Source: Flavobacterium sp.
GTDB taxonomy: Bacteria > Bacteroidota > Bacteroidia > Flavobacteriales > Flavobacteriaceae
Reading direction: 5' to 3'
DNA: 64,000 nt
Assembly (NCBI GenBank): GCA_030151565.1
Contig: JASLDM010000033.1
Coordinates: 1-64,000, forward strand
How positions within the stretch are numbered: the stretch's first letter is position 1; every line of letters starts with the position of its first letter. The notes below the pieces were generated by a model, which saw only the letters and a program-made list of their open reading frames with translations, searched no databases and was not told where the DNA came from. Positions 34,719 to 44,201 of this stretch are shown here, in pieces. Both the position numbers and the translations under genes were made by a program.

Positions 34719-35561
34719 TTATAAAATAATATCTTGAATTTGATCGAAAAACTCTATTGTAATAGAATCTCTAAAGCCTAATCCGATTAAAGTCTTTGGA
34801 GAACCCGCCCCCAATGGACTTGAATAAAAAACACTTATTTGCAAAAGATTCAGATCATTAAAAATAGCTAATAAATCACCCGACTTGTCTGACAATGCAT
34901 TTACATCAGGTAAATTAAAGTCTGAAAAATACTTATTTATTTTCTTTATTTCTTTGTTTTTGACTTTAATTTTAAAATCACGCCCTGCTCTGACCTTTTC
35001 AAATAAGCTTTTTGAAATATTTGTGATTGCATTACCAAAGTGATCTTCATAAATTACATTTCCACGAATTATTGAATTATCCGCAGAAATACTTAAATTC
35101 AAATCACCCACGTGAAAAAGCTCTTCTGTAGACACCCCAATTTCATACAAAGAAGCGCCGTGAACTAATTTATGAGTTGCCTCTATAAATACATCCAAAG
35201 ACTCTTTAAAATCGCCACAAGAAGCTAATACAATATTACGAGCAGCCGCATCTTTATTTAAAAAACTTAAAACTCCATTATCAGCAGCAATAAAAAAATG
35301 ACCGTCGTAAGAAACAACAACGGGTTTTACAAACTCTGTTATTTCACATTTAACTGCCACAATATGAATACTCCCTTTTGGAAAATGTTTATAAGCTGCA
35401 GAAATTACAAACCCCGCGTGATCGATATCATATGCATTGATATTATGTGAGATATCAATAATCTCATTTTGGATCCCTCTAGAGCGTATTTTACCCTTCA
35501 GAGCCCCTACATAATAATCTTGATAACCAAAATCTGTTGTGAGTGTTATTATTCTGCGCAT
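34719..35561 (-). CDS. SAM hydroxide adenosyltransferase (DUF62 family)
   Basis: A 280-residue member of the DUF62 fold shared with fluorinase and chlorinase. It begins with the hallmark LTTDFGYQDYYVGALKG and has DISHNINAYDIDHAGFVI and a late SSPLGAGSP motif. Non-halogenating members hydrolyse S-adenosylmethionine to adenosine and methionine with an Asp-Arg-His triad. Nothing in the neighbourhood suggests halogenation. First gene of the set running to the ABM protein and gldFG. Confidence 0.87.
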   Translation of the reverse strand: MRRIITLTTDFGYQDYYVGALKGKIRSRGIQNEIIDISHNINAYDIDHAGFVISAAYKHFPKGSIHIVAVKCEITEFVKPVVVSYDGHFFIAADNGVLSFLNKDAAARNIVLASCGDFKESLDVFIEATHKLVHGASLYEIGVSTEELFHVGDLNLSISADNSIIRGNVIYEDHFGNAITNISKSLFEKVRAGRDFKIKVKNKEIKKINKYFSDFNLPDVNALSDKSGDLLAIFNDLNLLQISVFYSSPLGAGSPKTLIGLGFRDSITIEFFDQIQDIIL

Positions 35562-35603
35562 TATATTTTTTACTATATTTTTAAATAGTATTGTTTTTTA
35601 TAT

Positions 35604-35611
35604 TAGATTTG
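35604..35611 (+). promoter_or_regulatory. -7 box (TAGATTTG) of phoH
   Basis: An exact TAnnTTTG match 46 bases before the TTG start at 35658. It lies only eight bases from the oppositely oriented box at 35619-35626. Confidence 0.5.
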
Positions 35612-35618
35612 AGTAGTA

Positions 35619-35626
35619 CAAAATTA
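35619..35626 (-). promoter_or_regulatory. -7 box (TAATTTTG) of the DUF62-gldFG set
   Basis: An exact minus-strand TAnnTTTG match 57 bases before the start at 35561, closely back-to-back with the phoH box. Confidence 0.5.
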
Positions 35627-35657
35627 GTCTATTTTTTTTAATTAAATATTATTGCTT

Positions 35658-36650
35658 TTGAACGAAAGAATATTTGAACTCACAGAAATTACAGCCAAAG
35701 AATTTTGGGGACCACAAGACGCCAATTTAGAAGCCCTCAAACGCCTTTATCCAAAACTTAAATTAGTTGCAAGAGGTTCCTTTTTAAAGGTCTTTGGAGA
35801 AGAAGAAATTCTAGATCAATTTGAATTACACTTCGAACGTCTCCTAAAATATTTCAGTAGATACAACCGAATAGACGATATCGTTATTGAACGCATTGCT
35901 ATGGATAATGGTCCACAAGTTATGAATCCTTCCGATAAAATTTTAGTTCACGGTGTAGGTGGAAAACTTATCAAACCACTAACGCCTAATCAACAAAAGC
36001 TAGTCAATTTTGTAGATAAAAACGATATGGTTTTTGCAATTGGTCCAGCAGGAACTGGAAAAACATATACCGGAGTGGCATTGGCAGTTCGTGCTTTAAA
36101 AGAAAAACAAGTAAAACGAATTATCTTAACGCGACCAGCCGTTGAAGCTGGAGAAAACCTAGGTTTTCTTCCTGGAGACATGAAGGAGAAATTAGATCCT
36201 TATATGCAACCTTTATATGATGCTTTACGAGACATGCTTCCACCACAAACACTAGATGATTATATTTTAAAAGGAATTATTCAAATTGCTCCTTTAGCTT
36301 TTATGCGTGGGCGAACACTTGATAATGCCTTTGTGATTCTAGATGAAGCACAAAACACTACCCATTCTCAGATGAAAATGTTTTTAACACGAATGGGAAA
36401 ACATGCAAAATTTATAATTACGGGAGATCCTGGACAAATTGATTTACCTCGAAAAGTAAGCTCAGGATTAAAAGAAGCACTTCATATTTTAAAAGATGTA
36501 GACGGAATAGGAATGCTTTATTTGGATGATAAAGACATTGTGAGACATAGACTAGTCAAAAAAATAGTAGATGCATACAGTAAAATCGAAGATCGAAAAG
36601 ACACAATTTCATCTCAAGACACCGTTTTTCAAACAACTCAAAAACAGTAG
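35658..36650 (+). CDS. PhoH-family ATPase
   Basis: A 330-residue cytoplasmic P-loop protein with an N-terminal KH-like region and a PhoH ATPase domain: Walker A GPAGTGKT at about 129-136, Walker B VILDEAQNTT, and the late GDPGQIDLP. PhoH/PhoL proteins are linked to ribosome assembly and RNA metabolism, often near ybeY. No ATG fits. The likely start is a TTG at 35658 giving MNERIFELTEI, with a second TTG at 35652. Ends at a terminator shared with sucD. Confidence 0.92.
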   Translation: MNERIFELTEITAKEFWGPQDANLEALKRLYPKLKLVARGSFLKVFGEEEILDQFELHFERLLKYFSRYNRIDDIVIERIAMDNGPQVMNPSDKILVHGVGGKLIKPLTPNQQKLVNFVDKNDMVFAIGPAGTGKTYTGVALAVRALKEKQVKRIILTRPAVEAGENLGFLPGDMKEKLDPYMQPLYDALRDMLPPQTLDDYILKGIIQIAPLAFMRGRTLDNAFVILDEAQNTTHSQMKMFLTRMGKHAKFIITGDPGQIDLPRKVSSGLKEALHILKDVDGIGMLYLDDKDIVRHRLVKKIVDAYSKIEDRKDTISSQDTVFQTTQKQ

Positions 36651-36710
36651 TTATTCCGTTCTTAGTCGTTTTTATACTTTCTAATTAGGAGTCGAAAACT
36701 AAATAAACAT

Positions 36711-36748
36711 AAAAAAACTCGTAATAAATATATTACGAGTTTTTTTAT
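36711..36748. terminator. Bidirectional terminator between phoH and sucD
   Basis: AAAACTCGTAATA/TATTACGAGTTTT stem flanked by A- and T-runs. Confidence 0.92.
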
Positions 36749-36769
36749 TATTTAAAATCAATTTTAGAA

Positions 36770-37642
36770 CTATCCTAAAACTTCTTTTACTTTTTTACCA
36801 ATTTCTGCTGGAGAGTCAACAACGTGGATTCCACATTCTCTCATGATGCGTTTTTTAGCTTCAGCAGTATCATCTGCACCACCTACAATTGCACCAGCAT
36901 GTCCCATTGTTCTTCCTTTAGGAGCAGTTTCTCCTGCAATAAATCCAATAACTGGTTTTTTATTACCATTTTCCTTTACCCAACGAGCAGCATCAGCTTC
37001 TAATTGACCTCCAATTTCACCAATCATAATGATTGCTTCAGTTTCTGGATCATTCATTAATAATTCCACAGCTTCTTTAGTTGTAGTTCCAATAATTGGA
37101 TCTCCACCAATTCCAATAGCTGTAGTGATTCCTAAACCTTGTTTTACAACTTGGTCCGCTGCTTCATAGGTTAAAGTTCCTGATTTAGAAACAATTCCAA
37201 CAGTACCTTTTTTGAAAACGAAACCTGGCATAATACCAACTTTTGCTTCACCTGGTGTTATCACCCCAGGACAGTTAGGTCCAACTAGTCTACATTCTCT
37301 TCCTTGAACATAATCATAAGCTTTAATCATATCTGCAACTGGAATACCTTCTGTAATTGTAATAATTACTTTAATTCCAGCATCTGCAGCTTCCATAATT
37401 GCATCAGCAGCGAAAGCTGGTGGTACAAAAATAATTGAAGTATCAGCACCTGCTTTTTCAACAGCATCTTTTACTGTATTAAACACAGGACGATCTAAAT
37501 GCATAGTTCCACCTTTTCCAGGAGTAACACCACCTACAACGTTTGTTCCATATTCAATCATTTGAGAAGCGTGGAATGTACCTTCACTTCCTGTAAATCC
37601 TTGAACAATTATTTTTGAATCTTTATTTACTAAAACACTCAT
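36770..37642 (-). CDS. sucD: Succinyl-CoA synthetase alpha subunit
   Basis: The 290-residue alpha subunit of the TCA-cycle enzyme making ATP or GTP from succinyl-CoA. It has the CoA-binding N-terminal Rossmann domain ([15 protein letters not shown]), [10 protein letters not shown], and the phosphorylated active-site His in [10 protein letters not shown] near residue 245. sucC is not adjacent, which is common in flavobacteria. It has its own -7 box at 37676-37683 although it lies at the end of the lipid A cluster. Confidence 0.97.
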   Translation of the reverse strand: MSVLVNKDSKIIVQGFTGSEGTFHASQMIEYGTNVVGGVTPGKGGTMHLDRPVFNTVKDAVEKAGADTSIIFVPPAFAADAIMEAADAGIKVIITITEGIPVADMIKAYDYVQGRECRLVGPNCPGVITPGEAKVGIMPGFVFKKGTVGIVSKSGTLTYEAADQVVKQGLGITTAIGIGGDPIIGTTTKEAVELLMNDPETEAIIMIGEIGGQLEADAARWVKENGNKKPVIGFIAGETAPKGRTMGHAGAIVGGADDTAEAKKRIMRECGIHVVDSPAEIGKKVKEVLG

Positions 37643-37675
37643 GATCTTGTTTTTATTAATTTAAACTTTGTTACA

Positions 37676-37683
37676 CAAAAATA
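37676..37683 (-). promoter_or_regulatory. -7 box (TATTTTTG) of sucD
   Basis: An exact minus-strand TAnnTTTG match 34 bases before sucD, suggesting separate transcription from the genes upstream. Confidence 0.5.
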
Positions 37684-37732
37684 AACAATTGCCTGCAATG
37701 AAAGAAATTTTTTATTGCTAATCTCAATTGAT

Positions 37733-38101
37733 TTAATCGTTTATTAACTGACTAATCTGATAACCGCGAAACAATTGCCCATCTTTTACTTCCCACAAGA
37801 CAAAATAAGTTGCTAAAACAAGCTCTTCGTCTGGATTTTCAAATGGCGCAACGTAATGCGTATAATTTATTGCAACCCTATCATCGGAATCTAAAACATG
37901 ATGTACTACTGCCCTTAATGAGTAATACGCCATCCGAATATCCTTTGATAATGCTAAAATATCGTTTTTATCTAAATAAATCTTGCTCTTAGAATTTGTC
38001 CACTCCAAAACCACTTCATTATGCAATACTTCTTCTAAGTAACTTTTACTTAAAATTGCATTTGAATTATAAAACTTTAAAACGATATCTTTTGCTGTCA
38101 T
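37733..38101 (-). CDS. NTF2/SnoaL-like protein
   Basis: A 122-residue cystatin-like alpha+beta protein. An N-terminal helix (AKDIVLKFYNSN) is followed by the EEVLHNEVVLEWTNS strand and three long late strands including RVAINYTHYVAPF and LFRGYQISQL. This matches the SnoaL-like/NTF2 superfamily, used by isomerases and by many uncharacterised proteins. It overlaps the LpxD-like gene by four bases, so it is translated with it. Function unknown. Confidence 0.75.
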   Translation of the reverse strand: MTAKDIVLKFYNSNAILSKSYLEEVLHNEVVLEWTNSKSKIYLDKNDILALSKDIRMAYYSLRAVVHHVLDSDDRVAINYTHYVAPFENPDEELVLATYFVLWEVKDGQLFRGYQISQLIND

Positions 38102-39033
38102 AATTTATTTATTCTATCGATAATATCTGGAATTTTTTTGACATTGGCAAATTGTTTCAATTTTGCCCTTGACTCCTCTGCTGGTGTTCCAAAATAAGTT
38201 TTATTTCCAGAAACTGATTTTGCCACCCCTGATTGCGCCAATATGATTGCTTTCTCCCCAATAGTTATACCGCTAGTCGTTCCTACTTGTCCCCAAATAG
38301 TCACTTCATCTTCAATTACAACACAACCAGCTACTCCCGTCTGAGCTGCAATCAAACAGCGTCTACCTACTACAGTATCGTGTCCAATATGAACTTGATT
38401 ATCAATCTTAGTACCTTCTTTTATAGTTGTATCCCCAGTCACACCTCTATCAATGGTGCAAGCAGCTCCTAATCCAACATTATCTTCAATCACAACACGA
38501 CCACAAGATATTAATGGATCAAAACCTTCAGGACGTTTTTTGTAATAAAACGCATCAGCCCCTAATATTGTTCCCGCGTGGATAACCACATTGTCTCCAA
38601 TAATCGTTCCGTCGTAAATAACCACATTAGGATGAATCAAACAATTCTTACCAATTACAACATTATGTCCTATAAAAACATTAGGTTGTATTACAGTACC
38701 TTCGCCTATTACAGCATCCTTTGCACGCGCTTCAGAAGCAGGTTGAAAAGGATTAAAAAACTTAGACAATTTATTAAAATCTCTAAACGGATCATCAGAT
38801 ACTAAAAGAGCTTTACCCTCTGGGCATTCCACTTCTTTATTTATCAAGACAATCGTAGCCTTTGATTTCAAAGCCTTGTCATAATATTTTGGATGATCCA
38901 CAAATACAATCTCTCCCTCTTCTACAACATGAATCTCATTCATACCATAAACGGGGAAATCTGGACTTCCGATAAATTTACATCCAATAATTTCAGCTAC
39001 TGTTTGTAAATCTTGGGGTTTATTAAATCTCAT
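38098..39033 (-). CDS. LpxD-like hexapeptide acyltransferase (second copy)
   Basis: A 311-residue left-handed beta-helix protein with the LpxD N-terminal UDP-GlcNAc-binding type domain and long hexapeptide repeats (from GTVIQPNVFIGHNVVI to GEKAIILAQSGVAKSV). It is a paralogue of the LpxD encoded at 41.9-42.9 kb in the same cluster. Key late motifs such as IDRG, KIDNQVHIGHDT and QTGVAG are conserved, so it may be an active N-acyltransferase with different chain length or acceptor. Between efp and the NTF2-like gene. Precise role unknown. Confidence 0.82.
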   Translation of the reverse strand: MRFNKPQDLQTVAEIIGCKFIGSPDFPVYGMNEIHVVEEGEIVFVDHPKYYDKALKSKATIVLINKEVECPEGKALLVSDDPFRDFNKLSKFFNPFQPASEARAKDAVIGEGTVIQPNVFIGHNVVIGKNCLIHPNVVIYDGTIIGDNVVIHAGTILGADAFYYKKRPEGFDPLISCGRVVIEDNVGLGAACTIDRGVTGDTTIKEGTKIDNQVHIGHDTVVGRRCLIAAQTGVAGCVVIEDEVTIWGQVGTTSGITIGEKAIILAQSGVAKSVSGNKTYFGTPAEESRAKLKQFANVKKIPDIIDRINKL

Positions 39034-39064
39034 ACGAGTTTTATTTCTTCATTAAGAATTTAAA

Positions 39065-39631
39065 TTATTCTTTGATACGCTCTAAATAAGCACCTGTTGC
39101 TGTATCAATTTTAATTTTATCTCCTTCGTTGATAAACAATGGTACGTTTACACTTGCTCCAGTTTCAACAGTAGCTGGCTTAGTTGCATTAGTTGCTGTA
39201 TTTCCTTTCACTCCTGGCTCAGCATAAGTAACTTCCATAATTACTGTAGCAGGCATATCTACTGAAATTGGCAAATCTGTTTCCGTATTGATTTGAACCA
39301 TTACATTTTCCCCTTCTTTTAATAAATCCGGTGCATCTAAAATATCGCGTAACAAAGTAATTTGTTCATACGTTTCAACATGCATAAAGTGTAATTGATC
39401 TCCTTCTGCATATAAATATTGAAATTTATGTGTTTCAACACGAACTGGATCAATTTTATGACCTGCAGAAAATGTATTATCTAATACTTTTCCGTTAGTT
39501 AAACTTTTCATCTTTGTTCTTACAAAAGCAGGTCCTTTACCTGGTTTTACGTGTAAGAATTCTGTGATTTTATAAATATCGTTATTGTATTTAATACACA
39601 ATCCGTTTCTAATATCTGATGTTGTTGCCAT
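39065..39631 (-). CDS. efp: Translation elongation factor P
   Basis: The 188-residue EF-P, which relieves ribosome stalling at consecutive prolines. The KOW-like domain I has the tip loop PGKGPAFVRTK, with Lys as the residue normally modified; domains II and III (VDMPATVIMEVTYAEPG, GDKIKIDTATGAYLERIKE) are complete. It lies between lpxA and the second lpxD-like gene, a known flavobacterial order. No epmA/epmB is nearby. Confidence 0.96.
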   Translation of the reverse strand: MATTSDIRNGLCIKYNNDIYKITEFLHVKPGKGPAFVRTKMKSLTNGKVLDNTFSAGHKIDPVRVETHKFQYLYAEGDQLHFMHVETYEQITLLRDILDAPDLLKEGENVMVQINTETDLPISVDMPATVIMEVTYAEPGVKGNTATNATKPATVETGASVNVPLFINEGDKIKIDTATGAYLERIKE

Positions 39632-39658
39632 AATCTTTTTTATTTTTAATTATAATGA

Positions 39659-40444
39659 TTAATAAATCCCGGTATACCCTTTCATAATTCCTCTAGAAGA
39701 ATTACGGATAAACATAATAATTTCATCGCGCTCAGTCGTTGCTTCTAAATCTGCTTCTATGATACTTAATGCTTGCGTAGTATTATAGTTTTTTTGATAC
39801 AGAATTCGATAGATATCTTGTATCTCACGAATCTTCTCTGTACTAAAACCTCTACGACGCAAACCTACAGAATTAATTCCAACATAGGAAAGAGGTTCTT
39901 TTGCAGCTTTTGTAAATGGAGGAACATCTTTACGCAATAAAGATCCTCCAGAAATCATCGCATGCTCACCAATATTAATAAATTGATGCACAGCAGACAA
40001 ACCTCCTAGGATAGCATAGTTACCTACTTTAACGTGCCCTCCAAGTAAAACACCATTTACAATAACAACATTATCACCTACTTCACAATCGTGCGCTACG
40101 TGTGCGGTTGCCATAATCAAACAGTTTTTACCGATTACAGTTTTACCTGAAGCCATTGTTCCTCTATTAATGGTAACACATTCACGAATCGTGGTATTAT
40201 CACCAATAATAGCTAAAGAGTCTTCTCCTTCAAATTTTAAATCTTGAGGGACTGCAGAAATAACTGCGCCCGGAAAAATAGTACAATTTTTACCGATACG
40301 AGCACCTTCCATGATTGTCACGTTAGATCCAATCCAAGTTCCTTCCCCGATTTCAACATTATTATGGATCGTAGCAAAAGGTTCGATTACCACATTTTTA
40401 GCTATTTTCGCACCTGGATGTACATATGCTAAAGGTTGATTCAT
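39659..40444 (-). CDS. lpxA: UDP-N-acetylglucosamine acyltransferase LpxA
   Basis: Transfers the first 3-hydroxyacyl chain from acyl carrier protein to UDP-GlcNAc, step one of lipid A synthesis. The 261-residue protein has the hexapeptide beta-helix start AYVHPGAKIAKNVVIEPFATI, the catalytic-His region MATAHVAHDCEVG, the acyl-chain-ruler region after GGHVKVG, and the C-terminal helical part around RRRGFSTEKI. Twelve bases after lpxC-fabZ. Confidence 0.96.
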   Translation of the reverse strand: MNQPLAYVHPGAKIAKNVVIEPFATIHNNVEIGEGTWIGSNVTIMEGARIGKNCTIFPGAVISAVPQDLKFEGEDSLAIIGDNTTIRECVTINRGTMASGKTVIGKNCLIMATAHVAHDCEVGDNVVIVNGVLLGGHVKVGNYAILGGLSAVHQFINIGEHAMISGGSLLRKDVPPFTKAAKEPLSYVGINSVGLRRRGFSTEKIREIQDIYRILYQKNYNTTQALSIIEADLEATTERDEIIMFIRNSSRGIMKGYTGIY

Positions 40445-40456
40445 ACGATCTGTTTT

Positions 40457-41848
40457 TTAATTTTGTTTTTTTACGATTTGAGCCATTAGCTCAGCCTCAC
40501 TTACCATTTTTCCATTTGCATACGCAAATGCTTGCATATGACAAATTCCTCTACGAATAGGTGTTAATAACTCTAATTTAAAAATCAAAGTATCTCCTGG
40601 ATTTACCTGATGTCTAAATCTTACCTTATCTATTTTCATAAAGAAAGTCAAATAGTTCTCAGGATCAGGCACTGAACTTAAAATTAAAATACCTCCCGCT
40701 TGTGCCATTGCCTCAACAATAAGAACTCCTGGCATAACTGGTGCTCCTGGAAAATGCCCCACAAAAAATGGTTCATTCATCGTTACATTCTTCAGCCCTA
40801 CCACATGGTTTTCAGACATTTCAAGAATCTTATCTACCAATAAAAAAGGAGGTCTATGTGGTAACATCGACATAATTTTATTGATATTCATCAAAGGTTC
40901 TTTTGTAAGATCGAACTCAGGAATTTGATTTTTCTTTTCGTTCTTTATAATTTTAGAAAGTTTTTTAGCAAAATGAGTATTTACAAAATGCCCAGGTTTA
41001 TTTGCTATAATTTTTCCTCGAATACGTACACCTACCAAAGCTAAATCACCAATTACATCAAGTAATTTATGACGTGCCGCTTCATTAGGATGCTTTAATG
41101 TTAAGTTATCTAGAATTCCATTTGGAGTTACGCTGATTTCGTCTTTTTCAAAAACAGCTTTTAACTTCTCCATAGTATTATCAGAAATCTCTTTATCTAC
41201 ATAAACAATAGCGTTATTTAAATCTCCACCTTTTATCAGTCCATTGTCAAGCAAAGTCTCTAATTCGTGTAAAAAACTAAATGTACGTGCTTCAGAAATC
41301 TCTTCTTTAAAATCTTTCAAACATTTTAAAGTAGCATTTTGAGTACCTAATACTTTTGTCCCAAAATCAACCATAGCCGTTACTTGGTATGTATCAGAAG
41401 GCATTAAGATAATTTCACTACCCGTAGTTTCATCCACGTAAGAAATAACTTCTTTTACAATATACTCTTCACGCTCTGCATCTTGCTCTACAATTCCTGC
41501 TTTCTCTACAGCTTCAACAAAATACTTCGATGACCCATCCATAATTGGTGGTTCAGATGTATTAATTTCAACAATTACATTGTCTAAATCACAACCTACA
41601 AACGCTGCCAAAACATGCTCTGTAGTTTGTATGCGAACACCTTTTTTCTCTAAGTTTGTTCCTCTTTGAGTATTCACTACATACGTAGCATCCGCTTCGA
41701 TAACAGGACTTCCTTCCAGGTCCACACGGACAAATGTAAATCCATTATTTATAGGCGCTGGCTTCAAAGTCATCTTTACTTGTTGACCCGTATGCAACCC
41801 TACACCTTCTAATGACACCTCATTCTGGATGGTTTTTTGCTTAACCAT
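40457..41848 (-). CDS. lpxC-fabZ: Bifunctional LpxC-FabZ
   Basis: A 463-residue fusion characteristic of Bacteroidetes. Residues 1-305 are LpxC, the zinc deacetylase committing to lipid A, with SLEGVGLHTGQQV at the start, the zinc ligand in EHVLAAF and the HPNEAARHKLLDVIGDLAL region holding further ligands. Residues about 318-463 are FabZ, the 3-hydroxyacyl-ACP dehydratase, with the hotdog motif LPHRPPFLLVD (catalytic His) and PGVLIVEAMAQAGG (catalytic Glu). The fusion couples control of lipid A and fatty acid synthesis. Confidence 0.97.
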   Translation of the reverse strand: MVKQKTIQNEVSLEGVGLHTGQQVKMTLKPAPINNGFTFVRVDLEGSPVIEADATYVVNTQRGTNLEKKGVRIQTTEHVLAAFVGCDLDNVIVEINTSEPPIMDGSSKYFVEAVEKAGIVEQDAEREEYIVKEVISYVDETTGSEIILMPSDTYQVTAMVDFGTKVLGTQNATLKCLKDFKEEISEARTFSFLHELETLLDNGLIKGGDLNNAIVYVDKEISDNTMEKLKAVFEKDEISVTPNGILDNLTLKHPNEAARHKLLDVIGDLALVGVRIRGKIIANKPGHFVNTHFAKKLSKIIKNEKKNQIPEFDLTKEPLMNINKIMSMLPHRPPFLLVDKILEMSENHVVGLKNVTMNEPFFVGHFPGAPVMPGVLIVEAMAQAGGILILSSVPDPENYLTFFMKIDKVRFRHQVNPGDTLIFKLELLTPIRRGICHMQAFAYANGKMVSEAELMAQIVKKQN

Positions 41849-41884
41849 AACTATCTTTTTTTGTATATATATTCTACACTAAAA

Positions 41885-42910
41885 CTATTCGTCTTTCAAT
41901 TGCTTTTTTATCGTTTCAATATCTTGCATGATCTTAGGGAAATTTTTGAAGTGAATGTAGGATTTCAAGAAATCTGCGTGAGGCAAAGAAGGCGACCCTT
42001 GAACGGCCTCATTACTATCAATATTCTTCGAAACTCCCGATTGTGCTTGAATCTTAACAAAATCTCCTATTGTAATATGCCCAACAATACCTACTTGTCC
42101 TCCAATCATACAGTTTTTACCTATTTTGGTAGATCCTGCAACACCTGTTTGTGAAGCTATAACTGTGTTTTCTCCAATCTCTACGTTATGAGCTATTTGA
42201 ATTTGATTATCCAATTTAACTCCTTTTCTTATACGAGTAGACCCCAAAGTCGCACGATCAATTGTTGTTCCTGCTCCTATTTCAACATCATCTTCAATAA
42301 CAACATTACCTATTTGAGGTACCTTTGTAAAACTTCCATCCGCTGTTGGGGCAAAACCAAATCCATCAGATCCTATAATTGTTCCTGAATGAATCGTACA
42401 GTTTTTCCCTATTACAGTTTCTGAATAAATACGAGCTCCAGCAAATAGAATTGTTCCATCACCGATTACCACATTGTCACCAATAAACGAATTTGGGTAA
42501 ATCTTCACATTATTACCAATCTTGGTATTCTTTCCTATATAACTAAAACTCCCTAAGTATAATTCGTCTCCATATACGACACCTTCAGAAATAACAGATG
42601 GCTGTTCAATTCCTGATTTCATCAATTTCACTTGATTGTAGTATTCCAAAAGTTTGGAAAAAGACTTATAAGCATCCTCTACTTTTATCAAAGTAGTTGA
42701 AAGCTCGTGCTCGGGTTCAAAAGTATTATTTACAATGACCACCGAAGCCTGGGTTGTATAAATATGATGGATATATTTTGGGTTTGCCAAAAAAGATAAA
42801 GCACCCTCAAAGCCCTCCTCTATTTTAGCTAGTTGACTTACTTCAATTGTTGGATCTCCTACAACTTCTCCTTCTAATAATCCTGCTATTTGTTCTGCTG
42901 ATATTTTCAT
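41885..42910 (-). CDS. lpxD: UDP-3-O-(3-hydroxyacyl)glucosamine N-acyltransferase LpxD
   Basis: A 341-residue lipid A enzyme adding the N-linked 3-hydroxyacyl chain. The N-terminal domain starts KISAEQIAGLLEGEVVGDP, and the beta-helix holds GSDGFGFAPT and the catalytic-His stretch DNQIQIAHNVEIG, with the C-terminal helix LKSYIHFKNFP. Length fits canonical LpxD. It has a -7 box (TATTTTTG, 42916-42923) only six bases before the ATG, so a nearly leaderless message is possible in addition to readthrough from the HD gene. Confidence 0.95.
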   Translation of the reverse strand: MKISAEQIAGLLEGEVVGDPTIEVSQLAKIEEGFEGALSFLANPKYIHHIYTTQASVVIVNNTFEPEHELSTTLIKVEDAYKSFSKLLEYYNQVKLMKSGIEQPSVISEGVVYGDELYLGSFSYIGKNTKIGNNVKIYPNSFIGDNVVIGDGTILFAGARIYSETVIGKNCTIHSGTIIGSDGFGFAPTADGSFTKVPQIGNVVIEDDVEIGAGTTIDRATLGSTRIRKGVKLDNQIQIAHNVEIGENTVIASQTGVAGSTKIGKNCMIGGQVGIVGHITIGDFVKIQAQSGVSKNIDSNEAVQGSPSLPHADFLKSYIHFKNFPKIMQDIETIKKQLKDE

Positions 42911-42915
42911 TAGCG

Positions 42916-42923
42916 CAAAAATA
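42916..42923 (-). promoter_or_regulatory. -7 box (TATTTTTG) directly before lpxD
   Basis: An exact minus-strand TAnnTTTG match ending six bases before the lpxD start codon. If functional, the transcript would be almost leaderless. Confidence 0.4.
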
Positions 42924-42940
42924 TAAAATATAATTGAAAT

Positions 42941-44176
42941 TTATCTTTCTAATCCGCTTTTTGGGTAACAAACAATATACTTCGTTACCGTTTTAGTCAA
43001 GGCCTTTAAGTTTAATTGATCCGACGCTTCTAAAACATCTACAACTTCCTTATTCTTTTTCAAAATAAATATAGGTTCTTCATCTTTAGCATAAGCCTGA
43101 TTTTTAACTTTACCTTGAAAAACAAAGTATTTAGCTTCTTCTTTAGAAATCCCATATTTACGAGCTAAATCATTTCTCATTTGCTCTATAGAATCTTTAG
43201 GGCTTTTCTTTCCTATCAGTTCAATTCGCAACAAATCTCTATTTATAATCATCTTACTCAATTCAGACAAAACAAAATCAGAGTCAAACTGCCAACTTTT
43301 TAATGCCCCTAGTATATCAGAATCATCTAAAAGAGCAAATTGTGCTAAAGCCTCTTGATTAAAAGCCTCTAAACTTATTTGATTTTTCAAAAAATAAGCA
43401 AGTGACGGACTCGCCCACAGCTCTTTTCCTTGACTAGTTAATTCTTTGGCACGTTTCAATATTCTTGTTAATATTAATTCTGCACAAATACTTGTCTTAT
43501 GCAAATAAGCTTGCCAATACATCAATCTACGAGCAACCAAGAACATTTCAACCGAATATACCCCTTTTTCCTCAACCACCAACACGTCGTTTTCTACATT
43601 TATCATCTGTATTAAACGCTCAGAATTGATATTTCCTTCAGCAACTCCACTATAAAAACTATCGCGTTTTAAATAATCCATCCGATCCATATCCAGCTGA
43701 CTTGAAATCAATTGCAACATAAATTTACGATGATATTTTCCTTTAAATATTTCTATAGCCAATGAAAGTTTCCCATCAAATTCTTCATTCAATCGACTCA
43801 TAAACAACAACGAAATCTCCTCGTGATGCACGTGCTCAACAATACTGCGTTCCATAGCGTGTGAAAATGGACCGTGACCAATATCATGCAGCAAAATGGC
43901 GATATACAAAGCAGTTTCCTCTTCTTCAGAAATCAATACATTTTTAAAGCGTAAAACCTGTACTGCTTTCTGCATCATATGCATACATCCTAAAGCGTGA
44001 TGAAAACGTGTATGATGAGCCCCTGGATAAACAAGATAAGACATTCCCATTTGAGAAATCCTTCTTAATCTCTGAAAATAAGGATGTTCTATTAAATCAA
44101 ACAACAACGTATTTGGAATAGATATAAATCCGTAAATAGGATCGTTTAAAATTTTGAGCTTATTTAGTGTCGTCAA
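42941..44176 (-). CDS. HD-domain phosphohydrolase
   Basis: A 411-residue cytoplasmic HD-superfamily protein related to dGTPase and SAMHD1-type dNTP triphosphohydrolases. The N-terminus is KLKILNDPIYGFISIP, with RRISQMGMSYLVYPGAHHTRFHHALG and the metal motif LHDIGHGPFSHAME; the later DMDRMDYLKRD supplies the last ligand. The start is a TTG at 44176, because an upstream ATG at 44230 lies before the predicted promoter (44202-44209). First gene of the lipid A cluster. Substrate unknown. Confidence 0.9.
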   Translation of the reverse strand: MTTLNKLKILNDPIYGFISIPNTLLFDLIEHPYFQRLRRISQMGMSYLVYPGAHHTRFHHALGCMHMMQKAVQVLRFKNVLISEEEETALYIAILLHDIGHGPFSHAMERSIVEHVHHEEISLLFMSRLNEEFDGKLSLAIEIFKGKYHRKFMLQLISSQLDMDRMDYLKRDSFYSGVAEGNINSERLIQMINVENDVLVVEEKGVYSVEMFLVARRLMYWQAYLHKTSICAELILTRILKRAKELTSQGKELWASPSLAYFLKNQISLEAFNQEALAQFALLDDSDILGALKSWQFDSDFVLSELSKMIINRDLLRIELIGKKSPKDSIEQMRNDLARKYGISKEEAKYFVFQGKVKNQAYAKDEEPIFILKKNKEVVDVLEASDQLNLKALTKTVTKYIVCYPKSGLER

Positions 44177-44201
44177 AGAATATATTTTTTTATAATCCAC
44201 A

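Noticed and set aside
34719..35561. DUF62 protein as fluorinase or chlorinase
   Set aside because: No halogenated-metabolite genes are near and the family is mostly SAM hydrolase. The sequence alone gives no support for halide use.
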